Below, one piece after another: positions 6,802 to 14,115 of a stretch of DNA of 16,823 nt. Under the pieces are notes generated by a model. It was not told the DNA's origin. It was given only the letters and a program-made list of their open reading frames with translations, and did no database searches. Position 1 is the stretch's first letter, and each line of letters begins with the position of its first letter. The translations under genes and the position numbers were made by a program. The stretch lies in NCBI GenBank assembly GCA_005881495.1, contig VBHI01000351.1, forward strand, positions 1 through 16,823. The letters are read 5' to 3'. The DNA is from Chloroflexota bacterium (GTDB lineage: Bacteria; Chloroflexota; Ktedonobacteria; Ktedonobacterales; Ktedonobacteraceae).

Positions 6802-6821
6802 CCTTTCTTTGCGAAGAAAGG
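6802..6821 (+). other. Hairpin at the 5' end of the phosphoribosyltransferase mRNA leader
   Basis: CCTTTCTT (6802-6809) and AAGAAAGG (6814-6821) pair perfectly across a TGCG loop, starting a few bases after the predicted transcription start. A purine-rich tract follows (6814-6845). It may stabilise the mRNA or control it; there is no T-tract, so a simple attenuator is not supported. Confidence 0.4.
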
Positions 6822-6859
6822 AGCGTAGAAAGAAAAGAAAGAAGGCGGTGCCTCCTCCC

Positions 6860-7516
6860 ATGAAAGAGCAGTCTCTCGACAACCTGTGGCTGGCACAAAT
6901 GCTGTTCGATCTCGGAGCAGTACAGTTCGGAAATTTCACAGTGAGCGAATCCGCAGTAAGCTCGCCTGTTTTTGTGAACCCCAAGGTACTCATCAGCAAC
7001 CCAACCGCATTACGCGTCGCCAGCAAATTGATGCAACAAGAAATTAGCCTGGCTCAATCTTTGCGTCGCCCGCGAGTTCATCCCTTTGGAGTAGTAGCTG
7101 GAGTACCAGTCGGCGGATTGATCCTGGCTTGCGCCTACTCACTAGAAACCAACATTCCCCTTATTTATGCTCGCAGCCACCCGGAGGGCACCGGGAAACG
7201 CGGAATTGAGGGCCATTTCACCCCCGGCGACACCGCTCTCATCATCGATGACCTGATCACCAGGGGAAGTAGTGCCCTGGAAACAGCGGCGTTGCTAGAA
7301 GAAAACGCTTTGAAGGTGAAGGATGTCATCGTACTCATAGACCGTGAGCATGGCGCTGCCGAGCGATTGCGTCATCATGGCTACAATCTGATCAGTATTT
7401 TGAAACTGGATATCATGCTCAATCACTATATGTCCAGGGGCCTCATCTCCGAGGAAACCTACCGCACTTGCGCAGAATACCTGCGCGCCAAACAGATAGA
7501 AAATCTTTCTTCGTAA
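6860..7516 (+). CDS. pyrE: Orotate phosphoribosyltransferase-like protein
   Basis: The 218-residue cytosolic enzyme would join orotate and PRPP to form OMP in pyrimidine synthesis. The N-terminal pattern GAVQFGNFTVSE...SSPVFVNPKVLISNP (19-48) is the OPRTase hood, and the PRPP-binding motif ALIIDDLITRGSS (126-138) is canonical. The flexible catalytic loop reads ARSHPEGTGKRGIEG (104-118) instead of the usual Lys-x-Lys-x-His-Gly, so key basic residues are shifted or absent. Activity on orotate is therefore likely but not certain; another PRTase substrate is possible. The ATG at 6860 fits the family start and lies about 63 nt after the predicted transcription start. Its only Shine-Dalgarno candidate (AAGAAGG) is some 14 nt away, so GTG 6848 is a second option. 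No other pyr gene is nearby. Confidence 0.75.
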   Translation: MKEQSLDNLWLAQMLFDLGAVQFGNFTVSESAVSSPVFVNPKVLISNPTALRVASKLMQQEISLAQSLRRPRVHPFGVVAGVPVGGLILACAYSLETNIPLIYARSHPEGTGKRGIEGHFTPGDTALIIDDLITRGSSALETAALLEENALKVKDVIVLIDREHGAAERLRHHGYNLISILKLDIMLNHYMSRGLISEETYRTCAEYLRAKQIENLSS

Positions 7517-7527
7517 CGATATCGCGA

Positions 7528-7576
7528 AGAGAGCAGGGGATCCACACCAGGCGATGGTGTAGATCCCCTGCTCTCT
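7528..7576. terminator. Long bidirectional terminator hairpin
   Basis: AGAGAGCAGGGGATC (7528-7542) pairs perfectly with GATCCCCTGCTCTCT (7562-7576). After one mismatch, ACACC (7544-7548) pairs with GGTGT (7556-7560) around a 7-nt loop. It lies 11 bp after the phosphoribosyltransferase stop and about 55 bp beyond the end of the opposing slipin gene, so it can serve both. T-tracts are weak on both sides. Confidence 0.7.
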
Positions 7577-7632
7577 ATGTTCTGGAACAATCGCAAACGA
7601 TCATGCATCGCGGCGACTGACCTTAGACCCGC

Positions 7633-8481
7633 TTAGACCCGCTCAGACTGCGGAGCTGGAGGCACGTATGGCGGTAGAGTGTGACGGCCATCGCCATTCT
7701 CAGCAGCCGCAGTCGTAGACGCATGCCTCAACGACGAAAGGATTGGTTCAACAAGGTCGAGCGGCAGGGGGAAAACGATGGTCGAGTTCTTCTCAACAGC
7801 GATCTCCGTCAATGTCTGGAGGTAGCGCAGTTGAAGAGCGCTGGGCTGGGAACTAATGACATTCGCAGCCTGTGCCAGTGCAGCCGAAGCCTGTAATTCG
7901 CCCTCGGCGTGAATGACCTTGGCCCGCTTCTCTCGCTCTGCCTCAGCTTGCTTCGCCATGGCACGCTGCATCGCACCCGGCAGATCAATATCCTTGATTT
8001 CCACGGCGGTCACCTTGACACCCCAGCGCTCCGTGTGCTCATCAATAATGGCTTGCAGTTCGCGATTGACTTTGGTGCGCTGCGCCAACAATTCATCCAG
8101 TTCCGACTGGCCAAGAACGTTGCGCAGCGTTGTCTGGCCGATCTGCGTCGTTGCCTGGCCATAGTTCACCACATTGACAACGGCTGCAATCGGGTCGACC
8201 ACGTAGTAGTAAACCACCGCCGCAACTTTGATTGTCACATTATCGCGGGTAATGACATCTTGCGGTGGCACCGTCAGGGTAACAATACGAAGATCAACCT
8301 TGACCATACGAGTAATAATTGGCGGCACCCAGAACACGCCTGGCCCCTGCGCGCCGGTCAATCGTCCGAGTATAAAAATCACACCACGCTCGTACTGCTG
8401 CACCACGCGCAGTCCAGACAGGGCAAAAATCACCAGGACCAGGATAATTGTCCCTATCACGATTAAAACAATAGGATCCAT
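7633..8481 (-). CDS. Stomatin/slipin-type SPFH membrane protein
   Basis: The 282-residue protein starts with a transmembrane or hairpin segment (4-22), followed by the SPFH/PHB domain (about 24-190: [70 protein letters not shown]). An Ala/Glu-rich coiled coil (about 170-215) then leads to a flexible Pro-rich tail. Such proteins oligomerise into membrane microdomains and regulate partner proteases or channels. It follows the NfeD-type protease gene by 26 nt, the classic STOPP-stomatin pairing (PH1510-PH1511 in Pyrococcus), so the two almost surely work together. AAGGAGG lies 7 nt before the ATG. The stop codon sits in a tandem 10-bp duplication (TTAGACCCGC twice, 7623-7642). Confidence 0.93.
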   Translation of the reverse strand: MDPIVLIVIGTIILVLVIFALSGLRVVQQYERGVIFILGRLTGAQGPGVFWVPPIITRMVKVDLRIVTLTVPPQDVITRDNVTIKVAAVVYYYVVDPIAAVVNVVNYGQATTQIGQTTLRNVLGQSELDELLAQRTKVNRELQAIIDEHTERWGVKVTAVEIKDIDLPGAMQRAMAKQAEAEREKRAKVIHAEGELQASAALAQAANVISSQPSALQLRYLQTLTEIAVEKNSTIVFPLPLDLVEPILSSLRHASTTAAAENGDGRHTLPPYVPPAPQSERV

Positions 8482-8507
8482 TGAAATCCTCCTTCATGAC
8501 GAAAACA

Positions 8508-9896
8508 TTATTCAAGAGAAGTGTTAGTAAGTGTATCGACATCTAAAGCAGGTTGTTGGTGCCGCACCGGTTGGACGTGCAAGAGTAATCCTTCAATAGC
8601 CACGACCTGCACTTCGGAACCTTCGTCCGCAGAGGCAGTAGGATCATCCACTATTGCAGACCAGGTCTCTCCACCGTAGCTTACGTGTCCCATAGGCACG
8701 AGCGGGGTCAGAGCCACAGCTTTCGCGCCAATCATTCCTTCAATCCCGGTAGTGATGGGTCGGCGCTGCGCTCGCACCACAATGGCGATCAAGGCAAAGC
8801 TGATAAGGCCAATCATCCCGGCCATAATATACACCACAATTGGATTCACCTTCGCCCCATCATATGGGCCACCGCTATTAAAGAAGAGTAACGACCCAAA
8901 GATCAGTGAGATGATAGCGCCAATCGTCAGTACACCATGTGCGGGTAGGCGCAGATCAAGGACAAGTAACACAAAAGCCAGCACCATCAAAGCCAAACCG
9001 GCCCAGTTGGGAGAGAGTGATCCCACTGCAAAGAGGAAGAGCACAAGGGCTATACCTCCAATCACCCCTGGCATAATAGCACCCGGATGAGAAATTTCCA
9101 GGTAAATGCCTATCATGGCCACAATAAAAAGCAGAAAGATCACGTTCGGATCAAGCAAGAAGGAATAGAAGTAGTCGAATGCGCCCGGTTGAAGCGTTTG
9201 CACACTGAGCCCGGCGGTATGTAATGTGACAGGCCCATTAGCTAGCTGAGCGGTACGTCCATCCACCTGGTTGAGGAGATCACCCAGGCTTGCTGCCCTC
9301 AGATCGACAAGTTTATTGGTGTAGGCTGTTTGATCATCATACGAGGCGGCCTGTGTAACCATCGCAGTGGCTAATGGAACATTGCGACCATAGCGATTCT
9401 GAATGCCCGTTATCGCTGCTACAAGGTCATTTTCCAATTTCGCCTTGAGGGTGCTCCCGATATCGGCGCCAGTACTGGCAATAGGGCTTGAAGCACCTAT
9501 GCGGGTTGTAGGAGCCATCGCGGCAATAGGAGCAGCAAGCGTGACAAAAGCTCCCGCGGAGGCGGCGAATCCACCTGTTGGCGAAACATAGGTGACGATT
9601 GGCACAGTACTATTCAGCTCTTCCTCGGTCATAGACTTCATCGAAGTAAGATCACCACCAGGTGTATTGATCTCGATCACAAGAGCCTGAGCACCATCAC
9701 CCTCGGCGGTAATAATAGCCTTTTTGAGGAAACTCAATGAGGCCGGGTCAATCTCAGTATGTAACGTCATCACATCAATATGAGGCGATGCGGCATTGGC
9801 TGTACGGGCAGACAGCGAGAAGAACAGCAGGACAACAATAAGACTCCCCAAAAGAAGCAAGTAGAATTGAAGAGCATGACCATGGCGCGAATACAT
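8508..9896 (-). CDS. NfeD/STOPP-type membrane-bound serine protease (ClpP class)
   Basis: The 462-residue protein has a signal peptide (about 1-36, ending ANA-AS) and an extracytoplasmic ClpP-like protease domain (about 38-220). Four or so membrane segments follow (about 230-385), then a C-terminal OB-fold NfeD domain (about 390-450). The catalytic serine is expected at Ser113 in GGFAASAGAFV and the lysine at Lys151 or Lys153 (TLKAKLEND), as in the Ser-Lys dyad of PH1510; INTPGG (76-81) is the oxyanion region. The Pyrococcus enzyme cleaves hydrophobic stretches of a p-stomatin, whose counterpart is the next gene. GGAGGAA precedes the ATG by 8 nt, and the promoter at 10024-10052 gives a leader of about 120 nt. 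First gene of a two-gene operon. Confidence 0.92.
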   Translation of the reverse strand: MYSRHGHALQFYLLLLGSLIVVLLFFSLSARTANAASPHIDVMTLHTEIDPASLSFLKKAIITAEGDGAQALVIEINTPGGDLTSMKSMTEEELNSTVPIVTYVSPTGGFAASAGAFVTLAAPIAAMAPTTRIGASSPIASTGADIGSTLKAKLENDLVAAITGIQNRYGRNVPLATAMVTQAASYDDQTAYTNKLVDLRAASLGDLLNQVDGRTAQLANGPVTLHTAGLSVQTLQPGAFDYFYSFLLDPNVIFLLFIVAMIGIYLEISHPGAIMPGVIGGIALVLFLFAVGSLSPNWAGLALMVLAFVLLVLDLRLPAHGVLTIGAIISLIFGSLLFFNSGGPYDGAKVNPIVVYIMAGMIGLISFALIAIVVRAQRRPITTGIEGMIGAKAVALTPLVPMGHVSYGGETWSAIVDDPTASADEGSEVQVVAIEGLLLHVQPVRHQQPALDVDTLTNTSLE

Positions 9897-10023
9897 AGCG
9901 TTATTCCTCCAACTATCAGGTAATTGAACGCGCCCAACAGTACGTGTTACACTCCCGCATTATCATAACACAAGATGCTAAAATCAGGACATTCTCTTAT
10001 GCCATTGCTAATTGCTATAAGTA

Positions 10024-10052
10024 AATATAGCATATTGTTATTTCTTTGTCAA
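10024..10052 (-). promoter_or_regulatory. Near-consensus sigma-70 promoter of the NfeD-slipin operon
   Basis: On the minus strand TTGACA (10052-10047), a 17-bp spacer and TATATT (10029-10024) predict a start near 10017. It lies in an A/T-rich stretch of the 343-bp spacer 9897-10239. That spacer otherwise holds a 120-nt leader, a T8 tract near 10077-10085 and the family B repeat, with no gene. Confidence 0.8.
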
Positions 10053-10161
10053 GGGAATAACCATCTTTTTAATGATATTTTTTTTATACTATATAGGAAA
10101 GTACGAGCAAAAGTTACTTGTTTTGCCCACCAAACGTCTTGAAAAGTGCATATCTTCAATT

Positions 10162-10185
10162 GTAGGGGCGACCCTTGGGTCGCCC
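10162..10185. repeat. GTAG-headed palindrome, family B
   Basis: GTAG (10162-10165) is followed by GGGCGACCC (10166-10174), a TT loop, and the exact complement GGGTCGCCC (10177-10185). It aligns with the family A palindrome with paired substitutions that keep base pairing (T-A to G-C and T-A to C-G). A further GC-rich stretch with a dyad (ACCGCGGT, 10215-10222) continues toward the start of the glycosyltransferase gene and may belong to the same insertion. Confidence 0.75.
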
Positions 10186-10239
10186 TGTCCGCCCGCGTCC
10201 GGGGGATGGTGAAGACCGCGGTCGGTCTGGGAGCTAGCT

Positions 10240-11670
10240 TTGTTACAAGAACAGGCATCACGTAAAAATACGGCCTTCATGAAAAAACAACTGATCGTTG
10301 TCTGGGACGCTCTACTTGCGAGAAACGGCGTAGTAGCCTACATGCCGATTATTGTCGTGACTATTCTCATGTTCTGCGGAGCTTCCTGGCAAATTTTCTG
10401 GCCCTCAACAGACGCCGCCCGTTACCAGTGTTATGCACTCGTTTTCTGGCTGGGGGGGGGTGCCACACAGTTGTTACCCGTCTCGCAATGTGCGTTCCTG
10501 CATGCCTCCACTATAATATACCCACCGTTTCATATGCTCCCACTAGAATATCCTCCACTGACACTGGTAATATTTTCTCTGTCACTACTGGCGCCCATTT
10601 CTTATTATCAACTAGTGTTTGCGCTTTGGATGGCGCTCACCTCCATGTTGATCTACTGGCTATTACTCCGTTACGGCCCACGCGGAGCGGCTTTGACGTT
10701 CGCGCTGTATGCCCTGGTCGGCGCGTGGGGCACTGCCGAAGGACGCTTTGACCTGGTCCCAGCAGCCCTCACACTCCTCTGTGTGCTAGCGGCTGAACGC
10801 AAACACTGGACCGCCGCGTATATTGCACTGGCTTTCGGCACGCTGCTCAAAATCTATCCGCTCCTGCTTCTGCCGGCTTTATTTATAGCGGAACAGCACG
10901 CTGCGCGGCGATTTCACAGACCGGCGGAGACAATAACACTCACGTCACTACCCATGGAACTCCGGCGCACACTGCGTGGCATAGGCAACTGGCGCTGGAA
11001 GAATAGCCTGGTCTTCTTCAGCATTCTTTTCGGAGTAACCGCTATTTTTGCGCTGCTAGACTTCCAGGGAGCGGTTGTCAGCCAGCTCAACTACTTTGCC
11101 CACCGCCCGGTGCAAATTGAATCCACTGGCAGCACGATCCTGTGGATCGCGTCACAGTTTGGCTATCCCGCGCATGTCGATTTTACCTTTGGCTCGTTAA
11201 ATATCGTCAGCGTACTCGGCAATACTGTCTCCTCATTCTTCCTGCTGGCCTTTGTCCTGGGATACGTCTATACTATCTGGCTACAATGGCGCGGAAAGCT
11301 CGATGTCGTACAGTCCTTCATCGCGCTCCTCCTGGTGTTCATCGCCACAGGCAAAGTCTTCAGTCCACAGTATCTTATCTGGGTGATGCCATTACTTGCC
11401 TATAGTTGCGCTCTCGATGGCTTCTGGCTGCCTTTCTGGGGCAGTATTTCACTGCTGACCACGCTTATTTACCCATATCTTTACACACGCACGACCAACG
11501 TGCTCGCAGTACAGTACGTCCCAGGATTTATTCAGAGTGTCGCCATGCGGGACGCGCTCTTCGTTTTAGTCACACTTGCCTACCTCTTTAACTGGTTACA
11601 AGTGCGCAAGCGCAAACTACTCCCCCAAAGACGTCCAGGAAAAGAGACCAGGCCGCTGCTCGAAAGCTAG
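10240..11670 (+). CDS. Polytopic GT87/DUF2029-like glycosyltransferase
   Basis: The 476-residue integral membrane protein has about 10-12 hydrophobic segments. Features of GT-C mannosyltransferase-like (GT87, DUF2029) proteins are LEYPPLTLVIF near the first large loop, EGRFDLVPAALTLL, a TLLKIYPLLLLPALF segment and GKVFSPQYLIWVMPLL near the C-terminus. Such enzymes transfer sugars from polyprenyl-phosphate donors on the outer face of the membrane; donor and acceptor are unknown. The start is uncertain: TTG 10240 has GGGAG 6 nt upstream, while ATG 10279 (MKKQLIVV) has no ribosome binding site but gives a more usual N-terminus. A run of eight G at 10452-10459 lies early in the gene and could allow slippage. 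The TAG stop overlaps the TAG stop of the opposite gene within CTAG. Confidence 0.75.
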   Translation: MLQEQASRKNTAFMKKQLIVVWDALLARNGVVAYMPIIVVTILMFCGASWQIFWPSTDAARYQCYALVFWLGGGATQLLPVSQCAFLHASTIIYPPFHMLPLEYPPLTLVIFSLSLLAPISYYQLVFALWMALTSMLIYWLLLRYGPRGAALTFALYALVGAWGTAEGRFDLVPAALTLLCVLAAERKHWTAAYIALAFGTLLKIYPLLLLPALFIAEQHAARRFHRPAETITLTSLPMELRRTLRGIGNWRWKNSLVFFSILFGVTAIFALLDFQGAVVSQLNYFAHRPVQIESTGSTILWIASQFGYPAHVDFTFGSLNIVSVLGNTVSSFFLLAFVLGYVYTIWLQWRGKLDVVQSFIALLLVFIATGKVFSPQYLIWVMPLLAYSCALDGFWLPFWGSISLLTTLIYPYLYTRTTNVLAVQYVPGFIQSVAMRDALFVLVTLAYLFNWLQVRKRKLLPQRRPGKETRPLLES

Positions 11671-12488
11671 CCGCGCTTCTTGCGCAAATCGCTTCTAATT
11701 TCGTACGATTTCTCCGCGTCTTGCAGAATGCAAGTATCGACTTCCTGAACGAACATGGCCTCTTGATTATGCTCCAAATGCGCCAGGGCACCCTTAAAAG
11801 GCACTGTAATTTGCGAACGACCGATCAGCCTTTCTTCCACTCCCTCAAAATTCAGGCTGCCCGCCGCGTTGGCATACACCAGGATCAGCTCATTTTCAAA
11901 GGCACGCGTCACGCACAATGCATTCACCAGTTTGATCTCAGCATTGGCATCGTACTTCATACCCTCGCCCGCGTCCTCATAGCACCAGTAACTGGGGCAA
12001 ATGACAAACTCCACATCCTGCTGCACCATAGCACGAAACATCTCAGGAAACATCAAATCCCAGCAGATGATCAGGCCAACCTTGCCAAAGCTCGTTGCAA
12101 ATACGGGGATCTCGTTTCCTGTCGTGACATAGCTTCTCTCCGGCAGCCAGAGATTCACCTTGCGGTATCGTCCCCTGACCTCACCAGTTTTATCGATATA
12201 GTATGTCGTATTAAACAGCCGGCCAGCATCCTCCTCGATAATTGAACCAGGCACAATATCAATGCTATACGCTCTGGCCAGCTCCTGGAAATGCCTGGCA
12301 TAGCGCCGCTCGCTGTCAGCGTAGGCTTTATTGCCCGCCAGGGGGCCTGTGATAAAATCTTCAGGGAATACAATGAGCTGAGCCTGCTCTGCTACGGCAA
12401 CCTGGATAAACTGCTCGGCCTTTTTGAGATTCTTCTCTGGCTCAAACTGCTGAATCTCAAACTGCACAACAGCAATGTTACATTGCAT
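11667..12488 (-). CDS. Carbon-nitrogen hydrolase (nitrilase superfamily)
   Basis: The 273-residue cytosolic enzyme has the complete Glu-Lys-Cys set: Glu43 in VFPEDF, Lys110 in RYRKVNLW and Cys142 in LIICWDLMFPE. The family hydrolyses amides, carbamoyl groups or nitriles through a cysteine thioester. The ICWD motif and FPED context fit amidase/omega-amidase/N-carbamoyl hydrolase branches better than true nitrilases, but the substrate cannot be fixed. GAGG lies 6 nt before the ATG. It diverges from the decarboxylase operon across a 289-bp spacer and could take part in the same pathway. A weak minus-strand promoter candidate (TATGAT at 12629-12624, TGGAAT at 12652-12647) lies in that spacer. Its stop overlaps the glycosyltransferase stop by design of the CTAG palindrome. 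Confidence 0.9.
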   Translation of the reverse strand: MQCNIAVVQFEIQQFEPEKNLKKAEQFIQVAVAEQAQLIVFPEDFITGPLAGNKAYADSERRYARHFQELARAYSIDIVPGSIIEEDAGRLFNTTYYIDKTGEVRGRYRKVNLWLPERSYVTTGNEIPVFATSFGKVGLIICWDLMFPEMFRAMVQQDVEFVICPSYWCYEDAGEGMKYDANAEIKLVNALCVTRAFENELILVYANAAGSLNFEGVEERLIGRSQITVPFKGALAHLEHNQEAMFVQEVDTCILQDAEKSYEIRSDLRKKRG

Positions 12489-12665
12489 AGAAACCTCACA
12501 TGTGTCAATTCTTCTCCTGGACGACTTCTCGCTTCTCCGCTGTCTCGAAATCCCCCTCCTTCTCCCGTAGATACCATCTCAACCACATCTACCACCTCAC
12601 AACTTCAATACCCTACAAGCTATATCATACTCCGGTTAGTACCCCAATTCCACCCTTAGGATTCC

Positions 12666-12695
12666 TTGACAATATCCAGGGCAATACCATACACT
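12666..12695 (+). promoter_or_regulatory. Promoter of the ThDP decarboxylase operon
   Basis: Consensus TTGACA (12666-12671), an 18-bp spacer and TACACT (12690-12695) predict a start near 12702, about 75 nt before the ATG at 12778. The rest of the spacer 12489-12777 is C/T/A-rich with no gene seen. Confidence 0.6.
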
Positions 12696-12777
12696 TGCTT
12701 ACATATTAGACACAGGGTTTATTATCTTTGGAGGCCACTTCGTCTAACCCGTTTACTTTTCCTGGAGGATGGAAATT

Positions 12778-13290
12778 ATGCCTGTCTCTGTCACCAATTC
12801 CAGGCTGATCTATGATGCGCTCAAGGCATGCGACGTAAAGATCATGTCAGCCCTGCCCGAAACCTGGCTCGTGCATCTCATCCGCATGGCGGATGAAGAC
12901 CCGAACACAACGCTGATACGCATCGCCAAAGAGGAAGAAGCCGTCGGCATTTCGGCGGGTGCGCACCTGGCAGGCGTCAACTCCGCGCTGCTGATGCAAA
13001 ACCACGGCTTCCTGGCAGCGATTAACCCCATTGTTTCCCTCGCGCTACTCTACAAGATTCCCTTGCTCATGCTGATCTCCTACCGCGGGACCTTCGGCGA
13101 AAAAGACCCCTGGCAGACACAGGGCGGCCTTGCCACCGAATCAATTTTGCGCGCTCTCAACATTCCCACCTGGCTTCTGACCGACACAACAGATATCCAC
13201 CGCCGTATTAAGGATGCGCAGACACTGGCTCATGCAGCGCTGCACCCGGTTGCCGTGCTGCTGACACGCGAAATCATGTGGGAGGATTGA
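12778..13290 (+). CDS. ThDP-dependent decarboxylase, alpha (PYR-domain) subunit, sulfopyruvate/phosphonopyruvate decarboxylase-like
   Basis: The 170-residue protein is a stand-alone pyrimidine-binding domain of a thiamine-diphosphate enzyme. The Glu cluster in IAKEEEAVGISAGAHLAG (49-66) supplies the cofactor-activating glutamate; LLMQNHGFLAAINPIVSL and PLLMLISYRGTFGEKDPWQTQGG match ComD-like subunits, although ComD/AepY relatives usually have Ser-Gly where this has His-Gly (76-77). That change and the lack of coenzyme M or phosphonate genes nearby leave the 2-oxoacid substrate open. GGAGG (12764-12768) is 9 nt before ATG 12778; an in-frame ATG at 12769 is too close to it. The beta subunit begins 5 nt after the stop, so they form a translationally linked pair. 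Confidence 0.82.
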   Translation: MPVSVTNSRLIYDALKACDVKIMSALPETWLVHLIRMADEDPNTTLIRIAKEEEAVGISAGAHLAGVNSALLMQNHGFLAAINPIVSLALLYKIPLLMLISYRGTFGEKDPWQTQGGLATESILRALNIPTWLLTDTTDIHRRIKDAQTLAHAALHPVAVLLTREIMWED

Positions 13291-13295
13291 CGCCA

Positions 13296-13877
13296 ATGCT
13301 ACGTGTAGACGCTTTACAGGCCATATACCCGGACTTAGAGCAGCGCATCGTGGTCACCATTATGGGCGCCGTTGCCGCTGAACTCTACACCATCGGGCAC
13401 CGCCACAACTTCTTTTACCTGGAACACGCCATGGGCCTCGCTTCCTCGATGGGACTGGGTATCGCCATGGCTATGCCCGCACACAAAGTAATTGTCATCG
13501 ACGGCGATGGCTCGCTGCTGATGAACCTCGGCACGCTGAGCACAATGGCCCGCTACAAACCGGGAAACCTGCTGCACATCGTCTTCGACAACGAAAGCCT
13601 GCTCTCTGTCGGAGGCTTTCCAACCGCCACCAGCGCCGGCACAGACCTCGCTGGCATCGCCAGGTCCTCCGGAATTCCCAATGTGCTAGAGGCCAACACC
13701 ATCGAAAGCCTCACCACTGGCGTCAAAGACGCGTTGGCCAGCAACACATTGACAACCATCGTCTCGAAAGTAGAGGCCATCGGGCCAAAGTCCTTTCACA
13801 TGGATTTACCCTTATTGGAGAACCGCTTCCAGTTCAAACGCTGCCTGGAAGCACTGCAAAAACAAACGAACATATAA
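13296..13877 (+). CDS. ThDP-dependent decarboxylase, beta (PP-domain) subunit
   Basis: The 193-residue protein is the diphosphate-binding domain partner of the preceding gene. The ThDP/Mg motif is clear: GDGS (70-73) followed by LLMNLGTLSTMARYKPGNLLHIVFDN ending at Asn99. ComE/AepY-type subunits usually follow this with a DNxxYxSTGGQPT loop; here it is DNESLLSVGGFPT, again pointing to a divergent substrate pocket. A two-subunit active site of about 170 + 190 residues is the usual size for sulfopyruvate decarboxylase. GGGAGGA, inside the end of the alpha gene, is 9 nt before ATG 13296; the earlier GTG at 13278 lacks a site. Confidence 0.85.
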   Translation: MLRVDALQAIYPDLEQRIVVTIMGAVAAELYTIGHRHNFFYLEHAMGLASSMGLGIAMAMPAHKVIVIDGDGSLLMNLGTLSTMARYKPGNLLHIVFDNESLLSVGGFPTATSAGTDLAGIARSSGIPNVLEANTIESLTTGVKDALASNTLTTIVSKVEAIGPKSFHMDLPLLENRFQFKRCLEALQKQTNI

Positions 13878-13898
13878 AATATACATAGGGGCGCAATT

Positions 13899-14051
13899 AT
13901 GACCATCAACAACATCGCTAGATCCCCCGTAGGGGCCGATTTATCGCGCCCACCGCCGATTTATCGGCCCCGGGGAAATCTCCCCCATCCCCACATCAAT
14001 TTGTTCAACTTCATCCTTGCGCCTATCTTGGAAACCAATTCCCGCTCATAA
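13899..14051 (+). other. Short frame interrupted by a family C repeat; possible gene remnant
   Basis: An ATG at 13899 has AGGGG about 8 nt upstream and begins MTINNIARSP, but the frame then reads straight through the repeat at 13929-13970 and ends after 50 codons with low-complexity Pro/Arg-rich sequence. It may be the start of a gene destroyed by repeat insertion, or chance. No matching downstream coding remains before the gene at 14116. Confidence 0.2.
13929..13970. repeat. GTAG-headed repeat, family C, copy 2
   Basis: This matches 2635-2676 at 41 of 42 positions, same orientation, and includes the doubled 12-mer GCCGATTTATCG (13935-13946 and 13955-13966). The near-identity over 11 kb shows recent dispersal or active maintenance. 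Confidence 0.85.
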
Positions 14052-14115
14052 TCGAAACGATATAGACTCTATCTGCAATCCCTGCAAACACACAAAACTA
14101 CAAAAGGAGCCGAGA

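Noticed and set aside
6758..6859. N-terminal extension of the phosphoribosyltransferase from ATG 6758
   Set aside because: The promoter -10 is at 6785-6790, the extension is Lys/Arg-rich low complexity, and family members begin near the ATG at 6860.
7909..8466. 185-codon open frame on the plus strand
   Set aside because: Antisense to the SPFH protein; His/Asn/Arg-rich composition typical of an opposite-strand shadow.
12500..12709. Small plus-strand frames between the C-N hydrolase and the decarboxylase operon
   Set aside because: Pro/Ser/Thr/His-rich translation of C/T-rich spacer without ribosome binding sites; the stretch contains promoters instead.
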